A stretch of 38,291 nt of DNA. Source: Acanthaster planci. Its lineage: Eukaryota > Echinodermata > Asteroidea > Valvatida > Acanthasteridae. Position 1 is the first letter of the stretch. Each line of letters begins with the position of its first letter. Positions 9,785 to 19,346 of this stretch are shown here, one piece after another. The stretch lies in assembly GCF_001949145.1 (NCBI RefSeq), contig NW_019091633.1, forward strand, positions 278,800 to 317,090, written 5' to 3'. The notes below the pieces were generated by a model, which saw only the letters and a program-made list of their open reading frames with translations, had not been told where the DNA came from and did not search any database. The translations under genes and the position numbers were made by a program.

Positions 9785-10304
9785 ACCGAGCCCCTAAAGG
9801 GTCTTCCGATGAAAACAAACTCTGTAACAGAATAAAATTTCACAAATTTATTCGTGTGCACGAAAACATTTCGTTCGCACGAAATCATTTCGTACGCACG
9901 AAATAAATTATTTCATGTGTACGAAATCATTTCGTTTGCACGAAATCATTGCATTTGCATGAAATCATTTATTTCGAGTGCTCAAAATAATTATTTCGTG
10001 CAAACTAAATCATTTCGTTTGTACAAAATCTTTTATTTCATGCACTCGAAATCATTTCGTTTGCATGCAATCATTTCGTTCGCACGAAATCATTTCGTGT
10101 ACTCGAAATAATTTATTTCGTTTGCTCGAAATCATTTCCTTCACACCCAATCATTTCGTGTACTCGAAATAATTTATTTCGTTCGCACGAAATCATTTCG
10201 TTCGCACGCAATAAATCCACCCACGTGTGCAAGCAATTGAAGTGAGGCAGAACACATCTGTATATAAGGTAAGACTCCTTTTTAACGTCTGGTTTTACGC
10301 ATAA
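9785..10304 (+). repeat. Left long TIR with palindromic minisatellite
   Basis: The outer part (9785-9850) reads GAGCCCCTAAAGGG, then AAACAAACTCTGTAACAGAA, and matches the right end inverted. From about 9855 to 10210 there are roughly 15-20 copies of a degenerate unit built on CGAAATCATTTCGT, with alternating TCGTNNGCACGA dyads. The inner part (10240-10304) holds ACACATCTGTA, TCCTTTTTAACGT and GGTTTTA-GCATA, again matched in the right TIR. The array here is about 350 bases against about 260 on the right. Confidence 0.85.
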
Positions 10305-10323
10305 TGATCTCATTAGGTTTTAA

Positions 10324-10521
10324 GTGGAAGTTAGAGCCCCTACGTACCACACAGAGGAACTCTTTGGGCAGAATAGAGCTGCGCCGCGCAAGAAGACCCT
10401 GAAGGATACCCCGAATAAAAATATGTCATGTAGCCAAATAACGAAGCGGGTTGTCCAAACATCAGAATCCCAAAGCCGAACACCCTGCCTGTTTTTCTCT
10501 GAGCATGATGGGTGTGGATGA
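10324..10521 (+). CDS. Possible 5' exon of the transposon gene
   Basis: A 65-codon open frame directly inside the left TIR has balanced, coding-like composition (EVRAPTYHTEELFGQ... ending SRTPCLFFSEHD). A TATATAAGG motif lies at about 10262. No clean donor was found, no domain is recognised, and the link to the HECT gene is inference from position and strand. Confidence 0.3.
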   Translation: MEVRAPTYHTEELFGQNRAAPRKKTLKDTPNKNMSCSQITKRVVQTSESQSRTPCLFFSEHDGCG

Positions 10522-11125
10522 TCAACGATATAAGCCATTCTTTCTTACATTTGAAGATCACACTGGGAGTGGTAGACTAATATTAATTATGACATTGTTA
10601 GCTGCTCTAATTTCAAAGTAGTTGTAAAGTAGTACATAGAGGGTTTCCCAACATATTTCTTTAATTCTACTGAAATTATTTTTCAACAACTCGTGACGTT
10701 CTATGAAAACACAACTGAGATCATCTTCCAAGACAGATATCTGCACAGGAATTAAATGTCACGGATGTCAGGAAGTGTACTTCTATATAAGGCCTACTAC
10801 AGGTATTGCATAAACATGACCAAATAATCGACTGTATTCTCAAATGAAAGTCACACGGGCCTGACTTGACAAAAAGGCCAATTTGAATTAAACTGGTGTT
10901 GAAAACGAATAAAATTGAAAAACGGAGAGAAAAACGTCTTTAGCAACGATGCTTTTGACTGATTAACTCCGTCATAAAAAGACGTCAACCTTTGGTGTGA
11001 CCTTTTCACCTTTGTAGAACACCGCCTTCCTGGCTATCGCATACTCTACGTGTTTTGTCTACACACGTGTTACTGTAGTAGAGAATCAACTGCTCATGTC
11101 ACCACAACCCAAATCATATAGCTGT
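10522..11125. other. Non-coding interior of the HECT transposon
   Basis: AT-rich sequence with no recognised exon. A CTATATAAGG motif at about 10783 could be a TATA box for the gene that starts at or inside the gap, but there is no other support. Confidence 0.35.
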
Positions 11126-11610
11126 NNNNNNNNNNNNNNNNNNNNNNNNNNNNNNNNNNNNNNNNNNNNNNNNNNNNNNNNNNNNNNNNNNNNNNNNNNN
11201 NNNNNNNNNNNNNNNNNNNNNNNNNNNNNNNNNNNNNNNNNNNNNNNNNNNNNNNNNNNNNNNNNNNNNNNNNNNNNNNNNNNNNNNNNNNNNNNNNNNN
11301 NNNNNNNNNNNNNNNNNNNNNNNNNNNNNNNNNNNNNNNNNNNNNNNNNNNNNNNNNNNNNNNNNNNNNNNNNNNNNNNNNNNNNNNNNNNNNNNNNNNN
11401 NNNNNNNNNNNNNNNNNNNNNNNNNNNNNNNNNNNNNNNNNNNNNNNNNNNNNNNNNNNNNNNNNNNNNNNNNNNNNNNNNNNNNNNNNNNNNNNNNNNN
11501 NNNNNNNNNNNNNNNNNNNNNNNNNNNNNNNNNNNNNNNNNNNNNNNNNNNNNNNNNNNNNNNNNNNNNNNNNNNNNNNNNNNNNNNNNNNNNNNNNNNN
11601 NNNNNNNNNN
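11126..11610. other. Assembly gap (485 N)
   Basis: A run of N. It removes the start of the HECT-like gene, and any open frames reported across it are artefacts. Confidence 1.
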
Positions 11611-12126
11611 GGGTGAAGGAGAGATTTCAGGGAAAGGCAATGTCATCTGGTCATTACTCAGGGCGAGAAAAACACATTGGAAACGAAAACGCCAAGAGAT
11701 CCAAAAGAAGAGTGGATATTGGCTGGCTTGATTTCTGCAAGGACACAAACCAGTATAAGCAGGTCAGGGGGCCCTCGGGAGGAGGAACAAGGAATGTAGA
11801 ATTTGATTTCGACGCTACCATGAACGACGTGCTGCACAAAAGCAAACAGCTATTTTTTCCTGAAGGCACAAGTAGAAGAGGAGATTTAGCTGACCACGAT
11901 TGCTTCATCACTGATAATACTCACAATCCTCTCACTCTTGACATTACAGTTGCTGAAATGTACAAACATATGAATCCCAGAATCCTTCATCTCTATCTCG
12001 CAACGAAAAAACGCGATCAAGAATCTACCGATGAATTATCGGCATTAGAGATGCCACAAAGAAGCCCAAAGAAAAGACTCAAACCTTACTACAGAAAGAA
12101 GTCATTGGAACCCCAAAAAACTCCAG
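11611..12126 (+). pseudogene. GGGTR/LFFPEG domain exon
   Basis: Open from the gap edge to a CTCCAG|GTAAGA donor (phase 1). The peptide contains DIGWLDFCKDTNQYKQVRGP, SGGGTRNVEF, KSKQLFFPEGTS, and a closing VAEMYKHMNPRILHLYLATK before a Lys-rich tail. This beta-rich region, with conserved GGGTR and LFFP-x-G motifs, is found upstream of HECT-like domains in related multicopy proteins. Its function is not known to me. Confidence 0.7.
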
Positions 12127-12408
12127 GTAAGAGGGCATAATTGGAAATGTCATTATTTTCATTTTGAGAAATGACTACATTTAGTTGTGTTTGATGCGGA
12201 TTAAGTTAAAATTGGTGAATTCCAGAATGATGTGCCGAAATTCAAGTTCATGGGCTAGGTGATATTTCAGAGATATACATTTGTTCACTTTACTATGAGA
12301 ATGCGAAAGTACAATTCTCACTCATCTATTTTACTGTATTGTGATTCTGTTATTTTTACTTTGTTATAAGTTAGTATTTTTATCATTGTCATAATAATTA
12401 TTTAATAG

Positions 12409-12485
12409 AAGTCAAGAAGACCCAAACCAAGCAAAACAATTCGTCTGTGCCCGTACTGGAAAACAACAGCACAATTCCTGAACTG
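12409..12485 (+). pseudogene. Short linker exon
   Basis: Acceptor TTATTTAATAG and donor GAACTG|GTAAGC. Its 77 bases join in phase with the previous exon (G|AA giving Glu) and end in phase 0. It encodes a polar, Asn/Ser/Gln-rich linker (VKKTQTKQNNSSVPVLENNS). Confidence 0.75.
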
Positions 12486-12754
12486 GTAAGCTACCTCATT
12501 GTTATGTCTCCAGTCCAGTCAACCTTTCTTTGTTCATTCTTCAATCTGCTTATTTGCTGAGCATATTGATTAAACAGCCGCATCCTCTCCGAGTGATCCC
12601 TGTGTACGTATTGTTTCTCAGGTTGAAGCATTGCTAATAATGTACTCGTATCTTCAGTGATTCTTAGGATAAGTATGTGAGTGGTTTCAACTTTCATGGC
12701 TTCTGACTGTCTAACGAACAAAGATAGTTGACTAATAGGAACACCACCAACATA

Positions 12755-12820
12755 GGGCTGGATAGGTTAGTTGGTATCACTTGCACGGTTTAAAAGGTCG
12801 CTGGTTCGAATCTTGCTCCA
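12755..12820 (+). repeat. tRNA-derived repeat in the HECT-gene intron
   Basis: An A-box-like GGTTAGTTGGTATC and a B-box GGTTCGAATCT are spaced as in tRNA genes, and a TTTGATTCTC T-rich tail follows. There is no complete cloverleaf, so this is probably a SINE head. Confidence 0.55.
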
Positions 12821-13047
12821 ATCAACTTGACTTTCTTTATTCTTTAATGACTTTTTCTTTTTTCTTTGATTCTCTAATTGGAGGGCAAAATTTGTCCACT
12901 ATTGTAAGAGATAAGTCAGCTTATCGTTTAGCCTTTTATTCAAAAGTGCCAGTGCCTACAAATTATGAATAATTCTTGTTTCAAGTCAGGCTACGTCCAA
13001 TCAAGGATATGACTTATCTTTTACCTATTTATTTTTTTTAATTATAG

Positions 13048-14295
13048 GTACAAGAACACAGATCGGAAGGCAAAGTACAGAACAATGTAGCATCTAATGG
13101 AGCAACTGGTCCATCGACATCATGGGCTGCAGGACAATCAGAAGATCAAAGCTCTTCTACTTCAGATTTTGAGTTACAGTTTGTTGATTTAGGCACACCT
13201 TCTATTCAGATCAAGACAGATCATTGGGGCATGACTGAAGAGGTTGTTCAGGATTCTCCAGTGGCTGCCGATGATATTCAGAATCAGCATTTTGTTATTT
13301 CAGACGGGGAACTTGACGTCGATCCACTAGAAAGTCGTTGCCCCACACCCTACTCATGCACCCCATGATGACCTGGTGAGCAGCGAGGGTGACAATATTG
13401 TGCCTGTAATGGTCAGTACTGGTTATCAGGAAGAAGTCTCCACTGTGGAAACTATTCGTGTGCAAAGAGGACACGTTCTGAGAGAAATGATAGACTACTA
13501 CAAACATCATGACGTGAAGACCAGAGTTGAGATAAAGATGATTCTTCCAAATGGGTCTGAGGAGGCCGGGGAGGATAATGGTGGTGTTTTCAGAGATGCA
13601 GTCACTGAATTTTGGGAGGAATTCTATGAACAGTATACAGTTGGTGAGACATTGAAAGTCCCGGCAATAAGACATAACGTGTCTCAAGCTGACTGGGAGG
13701 CGTGTGTAAAAGTACTGGTAGTAGGATATCGTCAGGAAAGATATTTCCCTGCTCAGTTGGCTTGGCCCTTCATAGAGTCAATCATGGAGAATGAAGTTTC
13801 TGAGGACACACTAGTAGATGCACATTTGGATTTCATACCGGTTATCGAGCGGGAGGATTTGCTTAGAGAAATGAGCAGCTTTGAGAGCATTGAAGAGGAT
13901 GAGTTGAATGACATTCTAGAGGCACATGAAGTCCGAGTTCAGGTTACCGAGAAGACCTTAAAAACTGTAATTAATGAAGTCGCACACAAAGAGATAATCC
14001 AGGCCCCTGCCTATGTTGCAAATTGCTGGCGTGAGGTCTTCGTACAGGAGCTTAAGCCACAGATAAAAAATGGTCTGGCCTCTGTATATTCAGATATGCT
14101 GCCCACTACCGAGCGTGTTCTTAGTTTTATCGAGTTTCCAGACGACATGAATGCTGCTCAGAAGCTACTTTGCAACTTCTACGGAGATACATCAAGAGCC
14201 TATCGACAGAAAAGCTTGCCCGGTTCCTGAGATTCACAACATACTGCTCTCAGATCGTCACCTTGATCCGTTTTGAAACCTGTATGCAAACCTGA
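13048..14295 (+). pseudogene. Acidic linker and HECT N-lobe exon with two frameshifts
   Basis: The acceptor is TTTTAATTATAG. The first frame gives a Ser/Gln/Asp-rich linker (VQEHRSEGKV ... GELDVDPLES) and stops at TGA about 13366. The next frame carries on with APHDDLVSSEGDN and the HECT N-lobe: RGHVLREMIDYY, EEAGEDNGGVFRDAVTEFW (the EDxGGVxRD box), then DTLVDAHLDFIP. Near 14165 homology returns to the first frame as RRYIKSLSTEKLARFLRFTT, the end of the N-lobe. Open from 13376 to 14230 alone gives 284 residues. Confidence 0.75.
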
Positions 14296-14374
14296 GAATT
14301 TCATGGTTTCTGACTATAGCAAACAAACAAAGTGAATTGACAATTAATTTGGGGCACTACCAACAAAGGCTAAA

Positions 14375-14440
14375 TTGCTCATGGGTACAAAGCTGGTACA
14401 GTATTCCGGAGATCAACGGTTCGAATCCCGCTTCAGTCAA
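14375..14440 (+). repeat. tRNA-like fragment with perfect B box
   Basis: GGTTCGAATCC (14418-14428) is a perfect Pol III B box. The A box is degenerate. The 3' end GCTTCAGTCA resembles GCTCCAATCA of the copy at 12755, so the two may be related repeats. Confidence 0.4.
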
Positions 14441-14691
14441 TATATATTTGGTCACTTGTGAATGATACAACATTTAATCTGATGTTGCATGCATTTTTTA
14501 AACTGTGCATGCGCTACAGCTCCCTGAAAATGTCTGTTCCATTTAATAGGAAAAAAGAAATCAAANGGTCGGCTTCTGTCTCTACATTTGAAGGATCAGT
14601 TATATAAAGGAATCAAATTAAAGGCAAATACTTTATAGATATGCACCCTCACGTGCGCATTACGAAACAATACTTCTATTTTTCCCCACAG

Positions 14692-14882
14692 GATCCAACT
14701 TGCTACTTGGCAAGACCATCGGTGTCAGATTTGTCGTTCAGACTAAGTTTACTAGATGACCTATACCACATACTTGTGGCTGCATGCTCAAGTTGTCCTA
14801 CGATTTCAAGAATTATATGGACTTTAGGTCAGAATTCAACACCGTGCTCGATTCAAACATATGGGTTATGGATATTGTATAG
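14692..14882 (+). pseudogene. HECT C-lobe exon with catalytic HTC motif
   Basis: It follows an acceptor TTTTCCCCACAG. In phase 1 it reads SNLLLGKTIGVRF, a TGA at 14757-14759, then PIPHTCGCMLKLSYDFKNYM, EFNTVLDS and WVMDIV with a final TAG. HTC is the position of the ubiquitin-accepting Cys in HECT ligases. The TGA is one C-to-T change from Arg CGA, the usual CpG decay. Confidence 0.75.
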
Positions 14883-16359
14883 ACATAGAAGTGGAACTTT
14901 TAGGTGGAACGTCAAAAGTAGATATTTCCAAGCTTTTTCTTTCCATTCAGTTTTTGTAAATTACTCGTCTTGGTATTTTAGAAACTTTTTAATGTAGCAT
15001 TTCTGTTACTTTTTGAAACACGATAGTTTTTGCTTTGTGCATGTTTACCACAATGCACGAGTATTCTTTTTCTTTCTCAGTATAAGATACCATCAACATG
15101 CAAAATTTTCAACAAATTATGTGTTTCAGACACGAATTCCATGGGTTATTGTTTCAAACTGTTCTTATCATTAGCTTTGAAACAATGTATTGTTCAGGCG
15201 GACTGCACTCTCCACTAAAACCAGCGGGAAGGGGGGGCGCGGGTAATCAAATCAATTTTTTCGTCAAACAGGTGGTGAAACTCTGAAAGGCTGTTTTCAG
15301 GAAATGTTGTATGGTAATTTCAGTGTGAGACATCACAATTGGACATTGACAACGGCACACTTTTGCATTTATCTATTTACCCTTCTCTTTTCGTTCATGC
15401 ATTTGCTCCAGGAATGTACTGTGTGGTAAAGTTTCTTTTACTTGATATTTATTTTTTCATAAATCATTTTTGATCCATTGCATCATTCTGTGGAAAAGTG
15501 ATAAAGGCACCGAGTTAGCATGACATACACCCAACAAGCTGTGCCTGTTCATATACCTGTTCAATGTTTCAGAAGTTAAGTAGTTATAGTTATTCAGTTG
15601 CGCTATAGTTTTACTGAAAACAATTGTTATGGTCGTTGATTTAATTATGGTGGTGACGAGAATAAATTAAGCTATAGCCAATTTGATTTGGGCAATATTA
15701 GATCAACCCTATAGTATATCTAACGTATCTGAAATACAGTGTTTATTTAAGAAGACCACACCTCGATATTACTGGATGTTCTGGAATTACTCTGCAGATC
15801 AAGGTAGTACATGGTCACTCAATTTCACAAAATGAGTTCAACTTTCAACCGTTTAGTTTTACACCAACAGTATTGGATTCTGTATGCATAAAATGAAGAA
15901 ATGCAGGTTGACATTTATTGTAGACATTGAAAGCACAAACCTCCTAAATTTCTAGAGCAGCAACAAATACTGTTAGTTACAGTCATTATTTAATTTTTTT
16001 ATTTATGTTGTTACCCTTTGGGGATTATTTGCTGATGCCAATAAAAAGTTGCATTACAGTTAATTCGTTGTTTGACATATATTCACATTATTAGCGAAGA
16101 CATGACTTGCAGGAACTGAGGAAGACCACCAAATGACCAAAGAAAAAGAAACCGGATTTACAAGTTGTGTCTGTTATTTGTTAATGCTTTATGTGACAAA
16201 GAGTTCTGCTTGACTGTTCTTCAGTGGTGTCTTAAAAAGAAAATATAAAATAAGAGTTGAAGAATACTTAATGTGGAGGCCTTTTATCATTTTGTTTCCA
16301 GTCCATTTTGTTCATGATATACAAAACACATTCAAGTAAACATCAGGAGGCTATACTGG
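14883..16359 (+). other. Putative 3' UTR and spacer of the HECT transposon
   Basis: No further exon is recognised. An AATAAA at 16040-16045, followed by a T-rich stretch, could end the transcript about 1.15 kb after the stop. The rest is AT-rich. Confidence 0.4.
16040..16045 (+). terminator. Candidate polyadenylation signal
   Basis: AATAAA lies downstream of the HECT gene in the sense orientation, with TTGTTTGAC-type T/G-rich sequence 25-35 bases later. Confidence 0.35.
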
Positions 16360-16758
16360 TAATATGCATAAAACCGGACGTTAAAAAGGAATCTTACCTT
16401 ACAGATGTGTCCTGTCTCACTTGACCAAAATGATTTCGTGTGAACGAAATGATTTCGTGCAAACGAAATAAATTATTTCGAGTACATGAAATGATTGCGT
16501 GCAAACGAAATGATTGTGCGCGAACGAAATGATTTCGAGCGCACGAAATAAATTATTTTGAGCGCACAAAATAAACAATTTCTTGCAAATGAAATGATTT
16601 CGAGCAAACAAAATGATTTCGTACACATGAAATAATTTATTTCATGGGTACGAAATGATTTCGTGCGAACGAAATGATTTCGTGTACACGAAAAATTTTT
16701 TGAAATTTTATTCTGTTACAGAGTTTGTTTTCGTCGGAAGTCCCTTTAGGGGCTCCTT
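16360..16758 (-). repeat. Right long TIR with palindromic minisatellite
   Basis: Reverse complement of the left TIR. The inner GCATAAAACCGGACGTTAAA, an array of GAAATGATTTCGTGCGAAC-type units at about 16435-16695, and an outer TTCTGTTACAGAGTTTGTTT plus CCCTTTAGGGGCTC are all shared. Overall identity looks high in the unique parts, and the array differs in copy number. Confidence 0.85.
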
Positions 16759-16766
16759 AGGAATGT
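16759..16766. repeat. Right target-site duplication
   Basis: AGGAATGT (AGGAATGTAC to 16768), identical to 9777-9784 and directly outside the right TIR. Confidence 0.75.
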
Positions 16767-16768
16767 AC

Positions 16769-17255
16769 AGTATTCACATGCACATATGTGACCTGTCATG
16801 ACAAAATGAGAGTGAAGTCGCATCTTGCTCTTTCCCATTTTGAGAGTTCAAAGTCATATTGAACCGTAGGTCAATTTTGAGGTTTGAAATATTTGGAAAG
16901 AGTAACCCGTCTCCTATTTAATGCCAATTATTTCACAAGATCATATATTTAACTCTGTCATTTTCTCAGCTGTTTTGACGATAGCATTATTCGTGCCTGG
17001 TCTGAAATAGTGAAAATTTACTGGAACCTAAGACGCAAAGCTGCCAGAATATTGTCACATTGTTACCTGACACTTTAATTCTAAGTGTTCTATATATGTA
17101 CCACTGGAGAGCTCTTTTTCTGTTGAATTCAAAGATACCAATATCTCAATTTTTGAAAATTCCAACTTTCAGCTCATTTTGTGATGACACGCCACAAATA
17201 CATGTACATGTATCTTACATGTATACGTATGTATATATAACACAATTGAAAAATT
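16769..17255. other. Spacer between two transposons
   Basis: No gene was recognised. It includes a tacatgtacatgtatc run near 17200. Confidence 0.4.
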
Positions 17256-17309
17256 CTCCCCCCACCTAGCGTGGGTTGAGTCTACTACTGCATACAGTAC
17301 ATTGCAACT

Positions 17310-17690
17310 GAAAGTTAACACCAAAATGGGAAAATTTTTTCACATTTTTTTTTCTCTTCCCAAGGAATTCCTTTTTCATTTAACAAATTGTAAAAAAGTG
17401 TGCCAAAGTGGAAAATATTTTCCCACCTTTTCACACAAGTGGGAAAATATTTTCACAGATTTTCCCCCCAAGTGGGAAAAGATTTTCACACTTTTTCCCA
17501 CTAATGGGAAAAAACTTTCACAGATTTTCCCCCCAAGTGGGAAAAGATTTTCACACTTTTTGCCACAAATGGGAAAAAACTTTCACAGATTTTCCCACAA
17601 GTGGAAAATGATTTTCGCACTTTTTCTCACAAGTGGGAAAAGATTTTCACAGATTTGCTCTGGTAGTGGGGAAATAATTTTGCAAGCTTT
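17310..17690 (+). repeat. B subterminal minisatellite (left)
   Basis: About 10 tandem units combining GTGGGAAAA, a short AT block, TTTTCACAGATTTTCCC and similar. Each unit is an imperfect palindrome (GGGAAAA...TTTTCCC). The coding-looking frames here only reflect the roughly 30-bp period. Confidence 0.85.
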
Positions 17691-17759
17691 CTTCATTTAG
17701 TAGTATTTGTGCATGTACATGTAGACATCAGGAAGTTTTCGTTCTCTGTGGTTTCAAAC

Positions 17760-17954
17760 ATGCGAGTCTCTGAATATGGAAAGTGGAGGAAAATCAGTCT
17801 GAGAGAGCAGTTCTTCAATTCTCAGGAATATTCAGATTACTTGAGGAAGACAGCATTAAAATTTCAACGCAGTATGTTTCTCGGTTTTGAGCAAAATACA
17901 ATGCGACAGGAGAAATCAAAGCTGGCTATGCTGGAGGTCGGAGACAAGCACTGA
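17760..17954 (+). CDS. Small ORF inside the B transposon, unknown
   Basis: An open frame from an ATG near 17760 encodes about 65 residues (MRVSEYGKWRKISLREQFFN ... KSKLAMLEVGDKH), polar and helix-rich with coding-like composition, ending in TGA. No domain is recognised. It could be a remnant of the element's own protein or a captured exon. Confidence 0.3.
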   Translation: MRVSEYGKWRKISLREQFFNSQEYSDYLRKTALKFQRSMFLGFEQNTMRQEKSKLAMLEVGDKH

Positions 17955-19024
17955 ACACCGAACAGCTGAATTACAGTAGATTGCCGTTATAGCGCTCTCT
18001 AACATGTCTTATATTATAAGTTATAAGCGTTTAAAACTTAAATTAACCCACTTGGATGGATGCTCAACATGTGCACCGCATATGTGCACATGTACATGAA
18101 CAGGTATCCACATGTTGTCATGTATGTAAATTACATTTGCATGTATTGGCAAATGTATGTACCGTGATTTCGGAATAAATGCCTTGTATCTAGTTATCTC
18201 GACGTTTTTGTGACGCTGATCAAAAAAAAATTACCAAATCTCTTCAAAAACCGCCACAGGACCTCGTGCATGCCGCACTGCATACCGAAGCACACACTGC
18301 ATCTGCACCTAACGCGACATCCTGACTGCTACTGCATGCCCATTCATGGATAGTCCAATCACTGACTTTTTCCAACAACTATGTGACCACAGAAAGTAAC
18401 ATGTCATCCGAAACCCCAGTGAAAACTGACCCGATATGTCACACCGAACACAATTGGCGAAAAGACGAGATTCGCTACATGAAAATACACGTACAATTTA
18501 AGCAGTTATTTTATTCGTTGATTGTGAGAAACCTTTCGGTAACAAAATACTGCATGTAGTATTTCATTGTTGATTTTTTTGTGTGCCGAACTACACCACG
18601 GAAATAAGTAAAAAGTGGGCAAATAATCCATGTCGCCACAGCCGAGCAAGTTAAGTTTATTGTAATACACACATTTTATGTGCTTCGTGACTTCATAACC
18701 TGGGGACTCCTGTTTATAATAATCACTCAGCATCCAGACAATTTTTTAAACATTTATTCTCCGACATTGACAAGTGTTTATCTATGGTGATCCAAGAAAA
18801 CAACTGTGCCATGCAAGCGCAGGTCACCGTAGCGAGCACATCCCTGTGATCGCGCTGCATGGACCGGACGGCTCGGCCGAGGAAATCGCTAGTAGACTAT
18901 AACAGCACACTCTATGTGGTGAGTTGGCCCAACCGGCCGGCCCCAAGTACGCAACCTGCATAATGGACTCTTCACTGCATAATAGTCGTGTGCGTGTGCA
19001 AGTGTTGAGCATTTTCACTGCACA
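17955..19024. other. Non-coding interior of the B transposon
   Basis: No gene is recognised. The stretch 18632-18895 resembles 36890-36992 in part. Confidence 0.4.
18632..18895 (+). repeat. Dispersed repeat shared with 36890-36992
   Basis: ATGTCGCCACAGC, CACCGTAGCGAGCAC, GCGCTGCATGGAC and ATCGCTAG occur in the same order in both places with different spacing. It is interspersed, GC-richer than its surroundings, and of unknown origin. Confidence 0.5.
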
Positions 19025-19300
19025 ATGCGTCTTGTTTTCGCAAGTTTCGGCATGATTTTCGGAACCTTTTGCACCGTTTTCTCAAAATTTTCACAAAGTT
19101 TTTGCACACTGTTTTTTTTCTCAATGTGTTTGCAAATGTTTCATGTCGTGTTCACAAAAGATTCGCACCGTTTTCGCACGGTTTTCGCACTGTTTTTGCA
19201 CGTCGTTCGACCCTTTCGCATTGAATTCGCTGCTAATTCGTAGGGGGGAAAAGTTGTGGTCAAAATGCGAAATGCGAATGCAAATTCCTTTCGCTTTTTT
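19025..19300 (+). repeat. B subterminal minisatellite (right)
   Basis: A degenerate short repeat of TTTTCGCACGG-type units (TTTTCGCACTG, TTTTTGCACG and others), about 12 bases long, fills some 200 bases near the right end. It differs in sequence from the left array of the same element. Confidence 0.7.
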
Positions 19301-19346
19301 TCCCATTCCTTTTTGCAGCGTTAACTTTCAAATGCAACATACTGTA

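Larger units (their letters stand above)
11611..14882 (+). pseudogene. HECT E3-ligase-like gene inside the transposon, decayed
   Basis: Four exons are visible: 11611-12126, 12409-12485, 13048-14295 and 14692-14882. The protein has an N-terminal GGGTR/LFFPEG domain seen in invertebrate and fish multicopy proteins, an acidic Ser-rich linker, a HECT N-lobe and, in the last exon, the HECT C-lobe with its HTCGCML active-site motif. HECT domains pass ubiquitin through that Cys. This type resembles the divergent, G2E3-like HECT proteins. Lesions: a frameshift at about 13325-13345, a second near 14165, an unclear exon-3 donor, and a TGA (14757-14759) just before the catalytic region. The start is lost in the gap. 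I infer a formerly working gene that is now dead, or in part an assembly-error artefact. Confidence 0.8.
9777..16768 (+). mobile_element. 7-kb DNA transposon with long TIRs carrying a HECT-like gene
   Basis: Two inverted repeats (9785-10304 and 16360-16758) enclose a spliced plus-strand gene for a HECT-type protein. The outer ends share GAGCCCCTAAAGGG and are bracketed by the direct repeat AGGAATGT(AC), an 8-10 bp target duplication. Long TIRs and a duplication of this size fit cut-and-paste superfamilies such as Mutator-like or KDZ/hAT-like. No transposase is visible, but 485 bases are unsequenced inside. Either this copy is non-autonomous or the HECT gene is cargo. Order from the left: TIR, possible leader exon, gap, HECT gene, a 1.2-kb putative 3' UTR with AATAAA, TIR. 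Confidence 0.8.
17295..19344. mobile_element. B-family DNA transposon, 2.05 kb, TA target site
   Basis: Inverted ends read CAGTACATTGCAACTGAAAG at the left and, reverse-complemented, CAGTATGTTGCATTTGAAAG at the right, both continuing into TTAAC. TA flanks each side (17293-17294 and 19345-19346), and removing the element rejoins element C cleanly. CAGT ends plus TA resemble Tc1/mariner or related TA-specific families. The left side holds a GTGGGAAAA array, the right side a TTTTCGCAC array. No transposase is visible. Confidence 0.75.

Noticed and set aside
9854-10172. Open frames with repeated FRSHEIISYARN-type peptides
   Set aside because: These are translations of the TIR minisatellite. The same peptides appear at 16417-16626 on the other strand because the TIR is inverted.
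11086-11748. Long open frames (211-220 codons) on both strands across 11.1-11.7 kb
   Set aside because: They only run through the N gap, so the frame is undefined and not evidence of a gene.
17302-17700. 132-codon frame with repeated PKWEKIFT-type peptides
   Set aside because: Translation of the B subterminal minisatellite; the mirror version at 1986-2168 has the same cause.
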